Shown here piece after piece: positions 28,733-37,823 of a stretch of 64,000 nucleotides of DNA. This DNA is from Sphingomicrobium sediminis. Lineage in GTDB: Bacteria; Pseudomonadota; Alphaproteobacteria; Sphingomonadales; Sphingomonadaceae. A program made the position numbers and the translations under genes. The notes under the pieces are model-generated. The model worked only from the letters and a program-made list of their open reading frames with translations. It searched no databases and was not told the origin of the DNA. Each line of letters starts with the position of its first letter. Position 1 is the stretch's first letter. The DNA lies in NCBI RefSeq assembly GCF_023805295.1, contig NZ_JAMSHT010000001.1, positions 1 to 64,000 on the forward strand. The letters run 5' to 3'.

Positions 28733-28750
28733 CCCCTCCTAGTGGAGGGG
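28733..28750. other. Hairpin spanning the stop of the MHS transporter gene
   Basis: CCCCTCC (28733-28739) and GGAGGGG (28744-28750) form a perfect 7-bp stem with a 4-base loop between convergent genes. Neither side has a T-run, so if it terminates transcription it does so weakly. Confidence 0.35.
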
Positions 28751-30337
28751 CTGGCCGTGCTTTTCCTTCCAGAAAATCAGCGCGCAGACGACCGATAGAC
28801 CGATGAAGAAGATCGGGTACCAGAGGCCCGCATAGATATCGCCGGTCGCTGCCACGATGGTGAAGGCTGTGACGGGGAGGAATCCGCCGACCCAGCCGGT
28901 ACCGACATGGTAGGGCAGGCTCATCGCTGTATAGCGGATGCGCGTCGGGAACATCTCGACCAACGCAGCGGCCATCGGGCCGTACAGCGCGGTCGCGGCG
29001 ATGGTGAAGACGATCATCCAAAAATAGAGCGTGGTCCAATCGACCTCGTCCATGTTGGCGGCGAGCGGGTAGCCCGCTTCGCGCAAGGCCGTGTCCAACT
29101 CGGCCATGTCGACGGTCCCGGCTTCGGCGACTGCGATGACGCGATTGCCGATCCCGATCATCGTCGTGCCATCTTCGCTGGCAACGCGGGTATAGCCCAC
29201 GCCGCTGTCGATCACGGCCTTTGAGGCGATGTCGCAGGCGGCGGTGAATTCGGCGGTGCCGGTCGGGTTGAACTGGCTGGTGCAGCTGTCGAGATTGGTC
29301 GCGATGACGACCGGGCTTTCGGCTTGCGCGCGCGCCAACTGCGGGTTCACGGCATCGGCGATACCGGCAAAGCCGGGCATGAAGGCGACAAGGCCGATCA
29401 GCATGCCGCCGACCATGACGGGCTTGCGCCCGACCTTGTCCGACAGCCAGCCGAAGAAGACGTAGAGCGGCGCGGAGATGACGGTGACGATGAGGATCAG
29501 CCAGTTCACCTCGGCCCCCGGCATGCCGAGATTCTTCTCGAGAAAGACCTGCGTGTAGAAGAAGGCGCAATACCAGAGCGCACCCTGAGCAGCCATGAAG
29601 GCGAAGAAGGCAGTGAGCACCTGCTTGGCGCTCTTTTTCTCGGCAAAGGCTTCGCGCAGCGGGGTCGAGGTGACCGCTCCTTCATCCTTCAGCTTCTGGT
29701 AGGCAGGGCTCTCATTCAATTTGAAGCGCATCCAGACCGAAATACCGAGCAGGAAGATCGAGACGAGGAAGGGCACGCGCCAGCCCCAGTCGAGGAAGGC
29801 TTCCTCGCCGATGGTGGTGCGGGTGAAATAGATGACAAGCAATGCAGCGATGAGGCCGAAAGCCGCCGAAGCCTGGATCCAGCCGGTCGCGGCGCCACGC
29901 TTGTCGTCGTCGGCATGCTCGGCGACATAGATGGCCGCGCCGCCATATTCGCCGCCGATCGCCATACCCTGGCAGATGCGCAGGATGATGAGCAGGATGG
30001 GCGCGATCAGCCCTGCGCTGGCATAGGTCGGCAGCAGGCCGATGGCGAAGGTCGCGCCGCCCATCAGGCTGACGGTGATGAGGAAGGTCGCCTTGCGACC
30101 GATCCGGTCGCCCATAGCGCCGAAGACGATGGCGCCAAGCGGTCGGAAGGCGAATCCGGCGGCGAACAGGCCGAGCGCTGCAATCACGCCTGCCGTATCC
30201 GAAAGCCCCGAGAAGAAAACTTGCCCGATGACGCTCGCCAGCGCGCCGAAGATGAAAAAGTCATACCATTCGAACGCAGTCCCCGCCGACGATGCGGTGA
30301 CCACTTTCGCCATGGACCAAGGCTTGGCTTGCGACAC
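28739..30337 (-). CDS. MHS-family MFS transporter with a periplasmic insert
   Basis: A 532-residue transporter of the metabolite:H+ symporter family (ProP/ShiA/KgtP-like): opening TASSAGTAFEWYDFFIFG, RPLGAIVFGAMGDRIGRK, and RICQGMAIGGEYGGAAIYVAEH. About 100 residues are inserted between the ninth and tenth predicted spans (about 332-432), which topologically should be periplasmic; the insert is hydrophilic and has two cysteines (NLDSCTSQF, TAACDIA). GTG 30337 is preferred over TTG 30352 because GGGGGGA precedes it. Substrate unknown; a carboxylate or zwitterion is typical. Confidence 0.85.
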   Translation of the reverse strand: MSQAKPWSMAKVVTASSAGTAFEWYDFFIFGALASVIGQVFFSGLSDTAGVIAALGLFAAGFAFRPLGAIVFGAMGDRIGRKATFLITVSLMGGATFAIGLLPTYASAGLIAPILLIILRICQGMAIGGEYGGAAIYVAEHADDDKRGAATGWIQASAAFGLIAALLVIYFTRTTIGEEAFLDWGWRVPFLVSIFLLGISVWMRFKLNESPAYQKLKDEGAVTSTPLREAFAEKKSAKQVLTAFFAFMAAQGALWYCAFFYTQVFLEKNLGMPGAEVNWLILIVTVISAPLYVFFGWLSDKVGRKPVMVGGMLIGLVAFMPGFAGIADAVNPQLARAQAESPVVIATNLDSCTSQFNPTGTAEFTAACDIASKAVIDSGVGYTRVASEDGTTMIGIGNRVIAVAEAGTVDMAELDTALREAGYPLAANMDEVDWTTLYFWMIVFTIAATALYGPMAAALVEMFPTRIRYTAMSLPYHVGTGWVGGFLPVTAFTIVAATGDIYAGLWYPIFFIGLSVVCALIFWKEKHGQPLH

Positions 30338-30400
30338 GGAAAATCCCCCCAATAGTCAATTGGTGGACAGGCTTAGCGCCTCGTCTGGGGGAGGCAAGCC

Positions 30401-31453
30401 CTAGCCTCGGGCGCTATTTTCCACGTCGATCACGAAGCGGTGCGGAATGTCGCCCTTGGTAAGCGTCTCCCAGGCATCGGGGATCTGTTCGCCCTTGATG
30501 AGCTCGATTTCGGGCTCGATGCCGTGTTCGGCGCAGAAATCCAGCATTTCCTGCGTTTCGGCAACACCGCCGATTGCGGAGCCGGCAACGGCACGGTTGC
30601 CGAAGATGAGGTTGAAGCCGGACACGCCGGGCAACGGCTCGAGCGCACCGACAATGACCAATGTCCCGTTGGGCCGCAGCAGGGCGGCATAGGGATCGAT
30701 GGGGTGGGTGACGGGGATCGTGTCGACGATGAGGTCGAACGAGGCCGTAGCAGCGCCCATAGCGGCTTCGTCGGTGGAGACGAGCACGTGGCTCGCGCCG
30801 ACCTTCTTGGCGGCCTCGGCCTTTTCGGGCGAGGTCGTCAGTACGGTGACCTCGCCGCCCATTGCCGCGGCAATCTTCACGGCCATGTGGCCCAATCCGC
30901 CAAGGCCTGCGACGGCGACCTTGGTGCCGGGCTTCACGCCCCAGCGTTTCAGCGGCGAATAGGTCGTGATGCCGGCGCAAAGGAGCGGCGCGGCCTTAGA
31001 CATCTCCATGCCGTCGGGGATCTTGCAGACAAATTCCTCGCGCACGAGGACATGGTCGGAATAGCCGCCCTGCGTGAGTTCGCCATGCCGATCGGGTACG
31101 CCATAAGTGAAGGTCGCGCCCTCGACGCAGAACTGCTCTTGGTTGCCCTTGCAGAATTCGCATTTCTGGCAGCTGTCGACCATGCAGCCGACGCCGACAC
31201 GGTCGCCAACCTTGAAGTTCTGCACATCGGGACCGACCGCAGTGACCGTGCCGACGATTTCGTGGCCCGGCACCATGGGATAGTGGCTCATGCCCCAGTC
31301 GTTATGGGCGAAATGCAGATCGCTGTGGCAGATGCCGCAATGACTGATTTCAACAGTGACGTCATTCGCACGCGGGTCGCGGCGTTCGAACTGGAGGGCG
31401 TGGATCGTGTCTTCGGCGTTCTCGACGCCCCAACCATGGGCCTTGCTCGGCAT
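30401..31453 (-). CDS. Zinc-dependent alcohol dehydrogenase (YahK/AdhC-type)
   Basis: A 350-residue medium-chain dehydrogenase. Catalytic zinc ligands appear in SHCGICHSDLHF and VPGHEIVG; the structural zinc cluster is CQKCEFCKGNQEQFC; the nucleotide-binding loop is VAVAGLGGLGHMAVKIA. Enzymes of this subgroup are NADP-dependent reductases of aldehydes such as cinnamaldehyde or medium-chain aldehydes. A role in aldehyde detoxification fits the nearby azoreductase and redox genes but is only a guess. Confidence 0.9.
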   Translation of the reverse strand: MPSKAHGWGVENAEDTIHALQFERRDPRANDVTVEISHCGICHSDLHFAHNDWGMSHYPMVPGHEIVGTVTAVGPDVQNFKVGDRVGVGCMVDSCQKCEFCKGNQEQFCVEGATFTYGVPDRHGELTQGGYSDHVLVREEFVCKIPDGMEMSKAAPLLCAGITTYSPLKRWGVKPGTKVAVAGLGGLGHMAVKIAAAMGGEVTVLTTSPEKAEAAKKVGASHVLVSTDEAAMGAATASFDLIVDTIPVTHPIDPYAALLRPNGTLVIVGALEPLPGVSGFNLIFGNRAVAGSAIGGVAETQEMLDFCAEHGIEPEIELIKGEQIPDAWETLTKGDIPHRFVIDVENSARG

Positions 31454-31507
31454 GCCTTGTCTCCCGCTATGTCAGACCTCCGACATAGGGGATCATTGAG
31501 GCGATAG

Positions 31508-32350
31508 CTATCGCTTTGCGCGCGCGAGCAAATTCTGGGCCTGAGTGAGGTGAGGCCGGTCGACCATCTTGCCGCCAACATCAAGGACGCCGGCACCAGG
31601 ATCAGCGGCGAAAGCGTCGACGATCGCCTTGGCGCGCGCCACTTCGGTGTCGGACGGCGTGAAGGCGTCGTTGATGATCGGGACTTGCGCCGGATGGATG
31701 GCGAGTTTGCCGGTAAAGCCTTCGCTGGCGGCAGCGCGGGCCTCTTCCTTGAGACCGTCCAGATTGCGGATGTCAGTATGCACGCCGTCGATCGGCTGGG
31801 CCCCGGCGGCGACCGCGCCAGCAAGGCAGAGCGAGCGCGCCATCTGGTAGGTGAAAGCGAGGCGTCCGTCGCGATCATACTTGGAGCGTGCACCGAGCGC
31901 CGAGGACAGGTCTTCGGCGCCCCAGCTCATCGCGGCGAGCGGGGCCTGCGTCCCGGCATAGGTGCCGAGGTTGAACAGGCTGGCCGGCGTCTCGGTGACG
32001 ATGGCGTGGATAGGGATCGAGCCGGTCGAGTGCGACAGGTGGACGAGGTCCTCCGCGCTCTCTGCCTTGGGTAGGACGATGCCTTCGAATTCGGCATTGC
32101 CGAACAGCTTCAAGTCCTCGCGATGCTCGGGCTCAAACATCGGATTGACCCGCACCCACCAGCGAGGGCCGCCATCGCGCGCGCCCAGGCCTTTGAGGAT
32201 GTCGCGGGCGAATTTCTTGTTCGCCGGCGCAACGCTGTCCTCGAGATCGAAAATGATCGCATCGGCATCGCCTTGCAGCGCCTTGTCGATCTTCTTCTCG
32301 CTGTCGGCAGGGACGAACAGCCAGCTACGCGGCGGGGGGAGGTCGGACAT
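31508..32350 (-). CDS. CoA-ester lyase of the HpcH/HpaI (CitE-like) family
   Basis: A 280-residue TIM-barrel enzyme: RSWLFVPADSEKKIDKAL with the CoA-binding region, DAIIFDLEDSVAP carrying a magnesium-binding acid, and AMSWGAEDLSSALGA. Relatives split malyl-CoA, beta-methylmalyl-CoA or citramalyl-CoA, or hydrolyse malyl-CoA. The gene directly follows the MaoC-family gene (stop TAA and ATG adjacent), a conserved pair in alphaproteobacteria that suggests hydration and cleavage of one branched or C4-C5 acyl-CoA. Confidence 0.85.
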   Translation of the reverse strand: MSDLPPPRSWLFVPADSEKKIDKALQGDADAIIFDLEDSVAPANKKFARDILKGLGARDGGPRWWVRVNPMFEPEHREDLKLFGNAEFEGIVLPKAESAEDLVHLSHSTGSIPIHAIVTETPASLFNLGTYAGTQAPLAAMSWGAEDLSSALGARSKYDRDGRLAFTYQMARSLCLAGAVAAGAQPIDGVHTDIRNLDGLKEEARAAASEGFTGKLAIHPAQVPIINDAFTPSDTEVARAKAIVDAFAADPGAGVLDVGGKMVDRPHLTQAQNLLARAKR

Positions 32351-32800
32351 TTAGGAGGACTTTTTGAGCAGCGCCGAGCGCTTGAAGGTGAGGACGGTCT
32401 CATCGCGCTGGTTGATGGCGCGATGTTCCCAGGTGACGATGCCGGCCGTGGGGCGGGATTTGCTTTCGCGTAAGGCAACGACCTCGCTCTCGATGCGCAG
32501 CGTGTCGCCGACGAAAACGGGCTTGGGAAACTTCACTTCGTCATAGCCGAGATTGGCGACGAGCGTGCCGAGCGTGGTTTCGGCGACCGAGATTCCGACC
32601 GCAAGGCTGAAGGTGAAGCAGCTATTGACCAGCGGCTTGCCGAATTCGGTATCGGCAGCGGCCTCATGATCGAGGTGCAAGGGCTGCGGATTGTGGGTGA
32701 GGGTGGTGATGAGGAGATTGTCCGTCTCGGTCACCGTGCGCGTGATCGGGTGCGCGATGACATCGCCCATCGACCATTGATCGAAAAATCGTCCTGACAT
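32351..32800 (-). CDS. MaoC-family acyl-CoA dehydratase
   Basis: A 149-residue single hot-dog-fold protein. The hydratase-2 motif is recognisable around [13 protein letters not shown] and [17 protein letters not shown], and [13 protein letters not shown] is typical of MaoC proteins. It should hydrate an enoyl-CoA. It is half the size of two-domain mesaconyl-CoA hydratases, so it probably acts as a dimer. Translation of the CoA-ester lyase follows without a gap. Confidence 0.85.
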   Translation of the reverse strand: MSGRFFDQWSMGDVIAHPITRTVTETDNLLITTLTHNPQPLHLDHEAAADTEFGKPLVNSCFTFSLAVGISVAETTLGTLVANLGYDEVKFPKPVFVGDTLRIESEVVALRESKSRPTAGIVTWEHRAINQRDETVLTFKRSALLKKSS

Positions 32801-32817
32801 GGGGCTTGGCTTAGCGT

Positions 32818-33123
32818 TCAGGCGGCCTTGTCACAAGCGGCGTTGCTCTCGCGTGTGGCCTCGATGGCGGCGGGCAGCAGCTTCATCTTGAGGTCGTGCA
32901 TGCCGATGCCGTCGACGGCGTCCTGGCGGTCGTCGGCGCGCACCACATTGGCGATATGGCCGAGGATCTGCATGACGATGTCGATCGTCTGCAGGCTGGT
33001 GCAATGCTTGGTGATAACGTCGATATCGCCCGAAAGCTCATCGCCCATCACTTCGAGAAGCTTGCGCGCTTCCTCGATTTCGTGGGCCAGGCTCGCATCG
33101 AGCATGTCAGGTGTCCGGGACAT
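32818..33123 (-). CDS. Small conserved-looking protein, function unknown
   Basis: A 101-residue, mainly helical, acidic protein ([43 protein letters not shown]). No known catalytic motif. I start it at ATG 33123; ATG 33105 is an alternative. Codon use matches its neighbours and it sits between two good genes in the same direction, so I take it as real. A phosphotransfer-like or chemotaxis-like helical fold is conceivable but not shown. Confidence 0.6.
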   Translation of the reverse strand: MSRTPDMLDASLAHEIEEARKLLEVMGDELSGDIDVITKHCTSLQTIDIVMQILGHIANVVRADDRQDAVDGIGMHDLKMKLLPAAIEATRESNAACDKAA

Positions 33124-33154
33124 GAGAATCGGGAGTAAGCCGAGAGGGTTAAGA

Positions 33155-35464
33155 TCAGGTGAGCAATATCTCGGCCATCGCCTCGGTGATCGCCGCGCCG
33201 TCGAGGCGGTAGGTGGCGTAGAGGTCGGCAAGGTTGCCGGTCTGGCCGAACCGCTCGACGCCGAGCGGCGCAACGCGGTGGCCGGAGACGCCGCCAATCC
33301 ATGACAGAGAGGCGGGCGCGGCGTCGCACAGGGTGACGAGGCCGGCGCGCGGGCTGAGTGGAGCCAGCAGGCTCTCGATATGGCTCGGCTGGCGATTGCC
33401 GTCCCAACGGGCAGCCTGCGCCGCAGTCCAGCCGCGATGCAGCAGATCGGGCGACGTGACGGCAAGCAATCCGAGACCCGGAATATCAGCGCTCAGTTCC
33501 TCATGCGCGGCGATGGCTTCGGGCATGAGTGCGCCCATTGCGACGATGGCGGCTTCGGCGCCGTCGGCGGGCTTCCTGAGCCAGTACCCACCTTCAAGCG
33601 CGGCTTGCTGCCAGTCGTCATCCTCGCGCACCGGCTGGTCGACCGGGCGGGTCGAGAGGCGCAAATAGGTGCTTTCGCCGTCGGGGTCGTCGATCAGGCG
33701 GAAGGCATGCTCCATCATCGCCGCCAGTTCATCGGCATATGCGGGCTCGTAATGGCGCAGCCCCGGCTGGCCGAGCGCGATGAGCGGCGGGTTGATCGAC
33801 TGGTGCGCGCCGCCTTCCGGGCCCAGTGTCAGTCCCGAGGGCGTGGCGACCAGCAGGAAGCGCGCATCCTGATAACAGCCATAGTTGAGGCTATCTAAAC
33901 CACGCGCGATGAAGGGGTCGTAGAGCGTCCCGATGGGGAAGAGCCGTTCCTGCCAATGATCGCCGGTGAGGCCCGCGGCGGCAAGCATCAGGAACAGGTT
34001 GGATTCGGCGATGCCGAGCTCGATATGCTGGCCCTGGTCTGTGGCGCCCCATTTTTGCGCGCTGGGAATCTTGGCCTTGGCAAAGACGTCTTCCATCGCC
34101 GCCCGCTTGAACAGGCCGCGCTGGTTCACCCAGCCGCCAAGGTTGGTCGAGACGGTGACGTCGGGCGAGGTGGTGACGATGCGGTCGGCCAATTCGCCGC
34201 CGGCCTTCGACAGGTCCATCAGGATGCGGCCGAAAGCAGCCTGCGTCGATTGCTCTTCCCCCTCAGGGGCCGGAAGCGCCGGGATGGGCACGCTGCCGAA
34301 GCTGCGGTCGCGCTTCTCGCGGCGGATGCGGGTTTCCTCCAGCACCGCCTCGACCTTGGGCACCATATTGTCGGACAGGCCCGCGAGGCCCGTCCATTCA
34401 TCGCCCTTGGCGATACCGAGATCGTCGCGCCACGCCTCGATCTGCGTCGGGTTCATGAGGCCGGCATGATTGTCCTTGTGCCCCGCAAAAGGCAGGCCAT
34501 AGCCCTTGACCGTCCAGGCGATGAAGAAGGTCGGGGTGTCGTCCTTCTTGGCCTCTTCGAATGCTTCGACCAGCGTCTCCATGCAATGGCCGCCAAGGTC
34601 GGTCATGATGTCGCCGAGGCGTTCGTCGTCATGGCCTGAGAGGAAGGCATCCGCTTTCTTTCCGAGGTCGGCGGTCATGCGCTCGCGCCATGCCGCGCCA
34701 CCCTGATAATGCAGCGCGGAGAAATCGGCGTTGGGGAGCGTGTCGAGCCATTCGCGCACGACCTTGCCGCCCTTCGCCTTCAGCGCATTTTCGAGTTTCT
34801 TTCCATAGCGCAGTTCGACCGTCTTCCAGCCACAGGCGGTGAAAATGTCGTCGAAGCGCTCGAACATGCGGTCGGCGCTAGTCGCATCGAGACTTTGGCG
34901 GTTGTAATCGACGATCCACCAGAGGTTGCGCACGTCATGCTTGGCACCCTCGATGATGGCTTCGTAGATGTTTCCTTCGTCCAGTTCCGCATCGCCGATC
35001 AGGGCGACGAACCGGCCGCGTTCGTCCGCGCCAATCTTGCCCTTGGCGGTGAGATAATCCTGCATGAGCGACGAGAAGAGGGTGATGGCGACCCCAAGGC
35101 CGACGCTGCCGGTCGAGAAGTCGACGGGTATCGCGTCCTTGGTGCGGCTGGGATAGCTTTGCATCCCGCCAAGGCCGCGGAAGTTTTCGAGCATCTCGCG
35201 GCTTTGCGAGCCCAGCAAATAATGGATTGCATGCAGGATTGGACCGGCATGCGGCTTCACCGCGACGCGGTCCTCGGGGCCCAGCGCGTGGAAATAGAGC
35301 GCTGCCATGATGGCGCTGATCGAGGCCGAGCTCGCCTGGTGCCCGCCGACCTTTACCCCGTCCACCTTGGGTCGGATGTGGTTGGCATTGTGGATGGTCC
35401 AGCTTGCCAGCCAGCGCAGGCGTTCGTCCAAGGCGGCGAGGGCGTCGATATCGGGCTTGCTCAT
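33155..35464 (-). CDS. AceE/transketolase-like thiamine-diphosphate enzyme
   Basis: A 769-residue ThDP enzyme with three domains: N-terminal ThDP/Mg binding (GGHQASSASISAIMAALYFHAL, then GDAELDEGNIYEAIIEGAKH ending in the metal-binding NRQSLD), a central Pyr domain with QHIELGIAESNLFLMLAAAGL containing the catalytic glutamate, and a C-terminal transketolase-like domain. The overall form is that of homodimeric pyruvate dehydrogenase E1 (AceE) though about 120 residues shorter than the E. coli protein. No E2 or E3 gene adjoins it; the E2 at 38563 belongs to a heterotetrameric E1 complex. True substrate (pyruvate, sugar phosphate, other 2-oxoacid) is open. Confidence 0.8.
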   Translation of the reverse strand: MSKPDIDALAALDERLRWLASWTIHNANHIRPKVDGVKVGGHQASSASISAIMAALYFHALGPEDRVAVKPHAGPILHAIHYLLGSQSREMLENFRGLGGMQSYPSRTKDAIPVDFSTGSVGLGVAITLFSSLMQDYLTAKGKIGADERGRFVALIGDAELDEGNIYEAIIEGAKHDVRNLWWIVDYNRQSLDATSADRMFERFDDIFTACGWKTVELRYGKKLENALKAKGGKVVREWLDTLPNADFSALHYQGGAAWRERMTADLGKKADAFLSGHDDERLGDIMTDLGGHCMETLVEAFEEAKKDDTPTFFIAWTVKGYGLPFAGHKDNHAGLMNPTQIEAWRDDLGIAKGDEWTGLAGLSDNMVPKVEAVLEETRIRREKRDRSFGSVPIPALPAPEGEEQSTQAAFGRILMDLSKAGGELADRIVTTSPDVTVSTNLGGWVNQRGLFKRAAMEDVFAKAKIPSAQKWGATDQGQHIELGIAESNLFLMLAAAGLTGDHWQERLFPIGTLYDPFIARGLDSLNYGCYQDARFLLVATPSGLTLGPEGGAHQSINPPLIALGQPGLRHYEPAYADELAAMMEHAFRLIDDPDGESTYLRLSTRPVDQPVREDDDWQQAALEGGYWLRKPADGAEAAIVAMGALMPEAIAAHEELSADIPGLGLLAVTSPDLLHRGWTAAQAARWDGNRQPSHIESLLAPLSPRAGLVTLCDAAPASLSWIGGVSGHRVAPLGVERFGQTGNLADLYATYRLDGAAITEAMAEILLT

Positions 35465-35512
35465 GGATAGCAGCCCTAGTCGCTTGAACCGCCCCCGCCA
35501 AGCAGGGTCGCG

Positions 35513-35701
35513 TCAGCTCGCCCGGCAGCTATTGATCCCGAGCAGGCGATAGGCGGGGCAGAAGCTCACCAGCGCCGTGCCGATAAGGATGAGGCCAAGC
35601 CAGCCCCAAGGCGTCTGAGGGCCTACGAAAACCATCGCGACGAGCACCAGCCCGACGATGATGCGAAGCGTGCGATCAAGCGATCCGACATTCTTTTTCA
35701 T
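35513..35701 (-). CDS. DUF2892 (YgaP-like) inner-membrane protein
   Basis: A 62-residue protein with the DUF2892 pattern: VGSLDRTLRIIVGLVLVAM, a second span GWLGLILIGTALVSFCPAYRLLGI with the usual Cys-Pro before the end. Two membrane helices. The start ATG 35701 has GGAG upstream; a longer frame to 35761 is not needed. Stand-alone DUF2892 proteins are widespread; function unknown. Confidence 0.85.
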   Translation of the reverse strand: MKKNVGSLDRTLRIIVGLVLVAMVFVGPQTPWGWLGLILIGTALVSFCPAYRLLGINSCRAS

Positions 35702-35770
35702 TTCGTTCTCCAGTTCATGGTGGACGTGAAGATCATTGGCGCCTGTCCGCTGGCCCCGCATTGATGCGCG

Positions 35771-36730
35771 TCAAATGCTCTGGAACACCAAGACTGCGAT
35801 GTAAGCGCAATAGCCAAAGACGAGCGCGATGCCCTCGTGCCGGTGGATCGTCCAGCCGGTGCGCAGGAAGGCCATCAGGAAGGCCGTCGTGCCGACCAGC
35901 ACCCAGATGTCGAAGTTGGCGATCTGTGGCGCGATGCCGAGCGGGTAGACCCATGCAGTCAGCCCGAGGATTCCGAAAATGTTGTAAATGCAGCTGCCGA
36001 CGACGTTGCCGAGCGCAATGTCGGGCTGTTTCTTGAGCGCGGCGGCAGCGCAGGCCACCAGTTCGGGCAGGCTGGTGCCGACCGCGACGATCGTGAGGCC
36101 GATGACAGCCTCGGAGACGCCCCAGCCGCGGGCAAGCTCGATTGCGCCGCCAACCAGCAGGTCCGCGCCATATATTACTGCCGCTATCCCGCCGACCGTC
36201 TCGAGCACGAGGAAGGGAATCGCACGCTTGGCGTCGGGCTTTTGGGTCTCGGCGCTTTCGTGGCGTTTGGCCTCGGCATCGGGGCTGCGCGTGTCGGTGT
36301 ACCAGGCACCGATCATGTAAACGATCAGCAGCACGAACAGCAGGATTCCCGACAGGCGGTCGAAGCCGCCCAGCAGCACGCCTGCCATCACGACGAGCGC
36401 CCCGACCGACATGAAAAAGCCGTCGCGGAAGAAGGCGCGGCGGTCGATGGGGATGTTGATGATGATCGCGCTGACGCCGAGGATCAGCAGGATATTGGCG
36501 ATGTTGGAGCCGATGACATTGCCGACCGCAATGTCGGGCGCCCCCTTGAAGGCGGCGGAAAGGCCGGTGACCAATTCGGGCGCCGACGTGCCGAAACCGA
36601 CGATGACGAGGCCCGCCAGCAGCGGCGATACGCCAGCACGGCGGGCGATGCCGACCGTGCCGCGGACGAGGAATTCGCCGCCCGCGCTCAACAGCACGAA
36701 CCCGGCGAGAATGGCGAGCCAAAGGGTCAT
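35771..36730 (-). CDS. Calcium/sodium antiporter (CaCA family, YrbG-like)
   Basis: A 319-residue membrane protein with two inverted alpha repeats, each holding the ion-binding signature: VGFGTSAPELVTGLSAA with GNVIGSNIANILLILG in the first half and VAVGTSLPELVACAAAA with GNVVGSCIYNIFGILG in the second. About ten spans and a charged cytoplasmic loop between halves (PDAEAKRHESAETQKPDAKR). Exports Ca2+ in exchange for Na+ or H+. Confidence 0.92.
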   Translation of the reverse strand: MTLWLAILAGFVLLSAGGEFLVRGTVGIARRAGVSPLLAGLVIVGFGTSAPELVTGLSAAFKGAPDIAVGNVIGSNIANILLILGVSAIIINIPIDRRAFFRDGFFMSVGALVVMAGVLLGGFDRLSGILLFVLLIVYMIGAWYTDTRSPDAEAKRHESAETQKPDAKRAIPFLVLETVGGIAAVIYGADLLVGGAIELARGWGVSEAVIGLTIVAVGTSLPELVACAAAALKKQPDIALGNVVGSCIYNIFGILGLTAWVYPLGIAPQIANFDIWVLVGTTAFLMAFLRTGWTIHRHEGIALVFGYCAYIAVLVFQSI

Positions 36731-36767
36731 GCAGCGGGGCTAGCGCGGCGTTGTTACGATGACCAGC

Positions 36768-37160
36768 CTAATCCTCTTCGCGCGCGTCGTAGCGCTCCTG
36801 CGCGGCGCGGATGCAGTCTATATGTTCGATCGCCCAGTCGCCCAGCGCCTTGACCGGTTCGCGAATGCTCTCGCCCAGTTCGGTGAGTTTGTAATCGACC
36901 CTTGGCGGGATGGAGGGCGTCACCGTACGGTTGACGAGCCCGTCGCGCTCGAGCCCGCGCAGGGACCGCGTCAGCATGCGCTGCGAAATGCCATCGATCT
37001 CGCGCTTCAGTTCGTTGAAGCGGCGCGATCCGGTCGCCAGCACCATGACAATCAGCATCGACCATTTGTCGCCCACGCGATTGAGCACCGGCGCGACATT
37101 CTTGCAGCCCGCAAGGTGCAGGTGCTCGACCGTTTCGTCCATCACATCGGTATCAGCCAT
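36768..37160 (-). CDS. HxlR-family transcriptional regulator
   Basis: A 130-residue winged-helix regulator: VLNRVGDKWSMLIVMVL, RRFNELKREIDGISQRMLTRSLRGLERDGL and the wing VDYKLTELG. Cys19, just before the domain, occupies the place of the redox-active cysteine in YodB/HypR-type members that sense quinones and electrophiles. It is divergent from an azoreductase gene, exactly the pairing known for YodB and AzoR1 in Bacillus. ATG 37160 is taken as start; ATG 37169 and 37175 are alternatives. Confidence 0.88.
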   Translation of the reverse strand: MADTDVMDETVEHLHLAGCKNVAPVLNRVGDKWSMLIVMVLATGSRRFNELKREIDGISQRMLTRSLRGLERDGLVNRTVTPSIPPRVDYKLTELGESIREPVKALGDWAIEHIDCIRAAQERYDAREED

Positions 37161-37218
37161 GTGCCTCATCCCCATATTTGTGCCGTCTTGCGGCGGAACT
37201 TATAGTTACAATATGCGT

Positions 37219-37241
37219 CTTGGTATCAAACAGGAACCAAG
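37219..37241. promoter_or_regulatory. Inverted repeat upstream of the azoreductase, candidate HxlR operator
   Basis: CTTGGT and ACCAAG form perfect 6-bp arms 11 bases apart, ending 15 bases before the azoreductase ATG. A repressor bound here would block the azoreductase promoter or transcript start. Position and symmetry only; no binding evidence. Confidence 0.5.
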
Positions 37242-37256
37242 AAAGCGAGTCCCCCG

Positions 37257-37820
37257 ATGACCACCATTCTTCATGTCGACAGCTCCACCCTCGGTGAAGG
37301 CAGCGTCACCCGCGAATTGACCGCTTATGCGGTCGAGCGTTTCAAGGCGCACCATCCCAATGCCAAGGTCGAGCGCCTCGATCTCGTCGCCGACCCGATC
37401 CCGCACCTCATGGGTCGTCCCGAGGACCAGAGTTTTGCCAACCAGCTGAAGGCTGCCGACACCATCATTATCGGCGCGCCCACGTACAATTTTACCATTC
37501 CGACGCAGCTCAAGGCCTGGTTCGACCGCCTTGCCATTGCCGGCGAGACCTTCCGCTACACCGAGAATGGCCCGGAAGGCCTCCTCAAGGACAAGCGCGT
37601 GATCGTCGCTATCGCTTCGGGCGGTGTCTACGAGGAAGGTCACAGCTTCGAACATAACCAGAGCTATGTCCGCGCCTTCTTCCAATTCCTTGGGCTCGAG
37701 GCGGAATTCGTCGTCGCCAATGGCGTGGCTATCAGCGCAGACAGCAAGCTGCAGGCGATCAGCAAGGCCAAGACCGGCATCGACCAGCTCGCCGCCGCCG
37801 ACGAGCCAGTCGACGCCTAA
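37257..37820 (+). CDS. azoR: FMN-dependent NADH azoreductase
   Basis: A 187-residue flavodoxin-like quinone/azo reductase: N-terminal ILHVDSSTLGEGSVTRELTAY for FMN phosphate, IIIGAPTYNFTIPTQLKAWFDR and VIVAIASGGVYEEG around the flavin. Two-electron reduction of quinones protects against redox cycling. It is divergent from the HxlR regulator and convergent with the next gene, so it is monocistronic. Confidence 0.92.
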   Translation: MTTILHVDSSTLGEGSVTRELTAYAVERFKAHHPNAKVERLDLVADPIPHLMGRPEDQSFANQLKAADTIIIGAPTYNFTIPTQLKAWFDRLAIAGETFRYTENGPEGLLKDKRVIVAIASGGVYEEGHSFEHNQSYVRAFFQFLGLEAEFVVANGVAISADSKLQAISKAKTGIDQLAAADEPVDA

Positions 37821-37823
37821 AGT

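Noticed and set aside
28733..28750. Bidirectional terminator between the GH13 gene and the MHS transporter
   Set aside because: The hairpin is perfect but has no T-run on either side, so I list it only as a hairpin.
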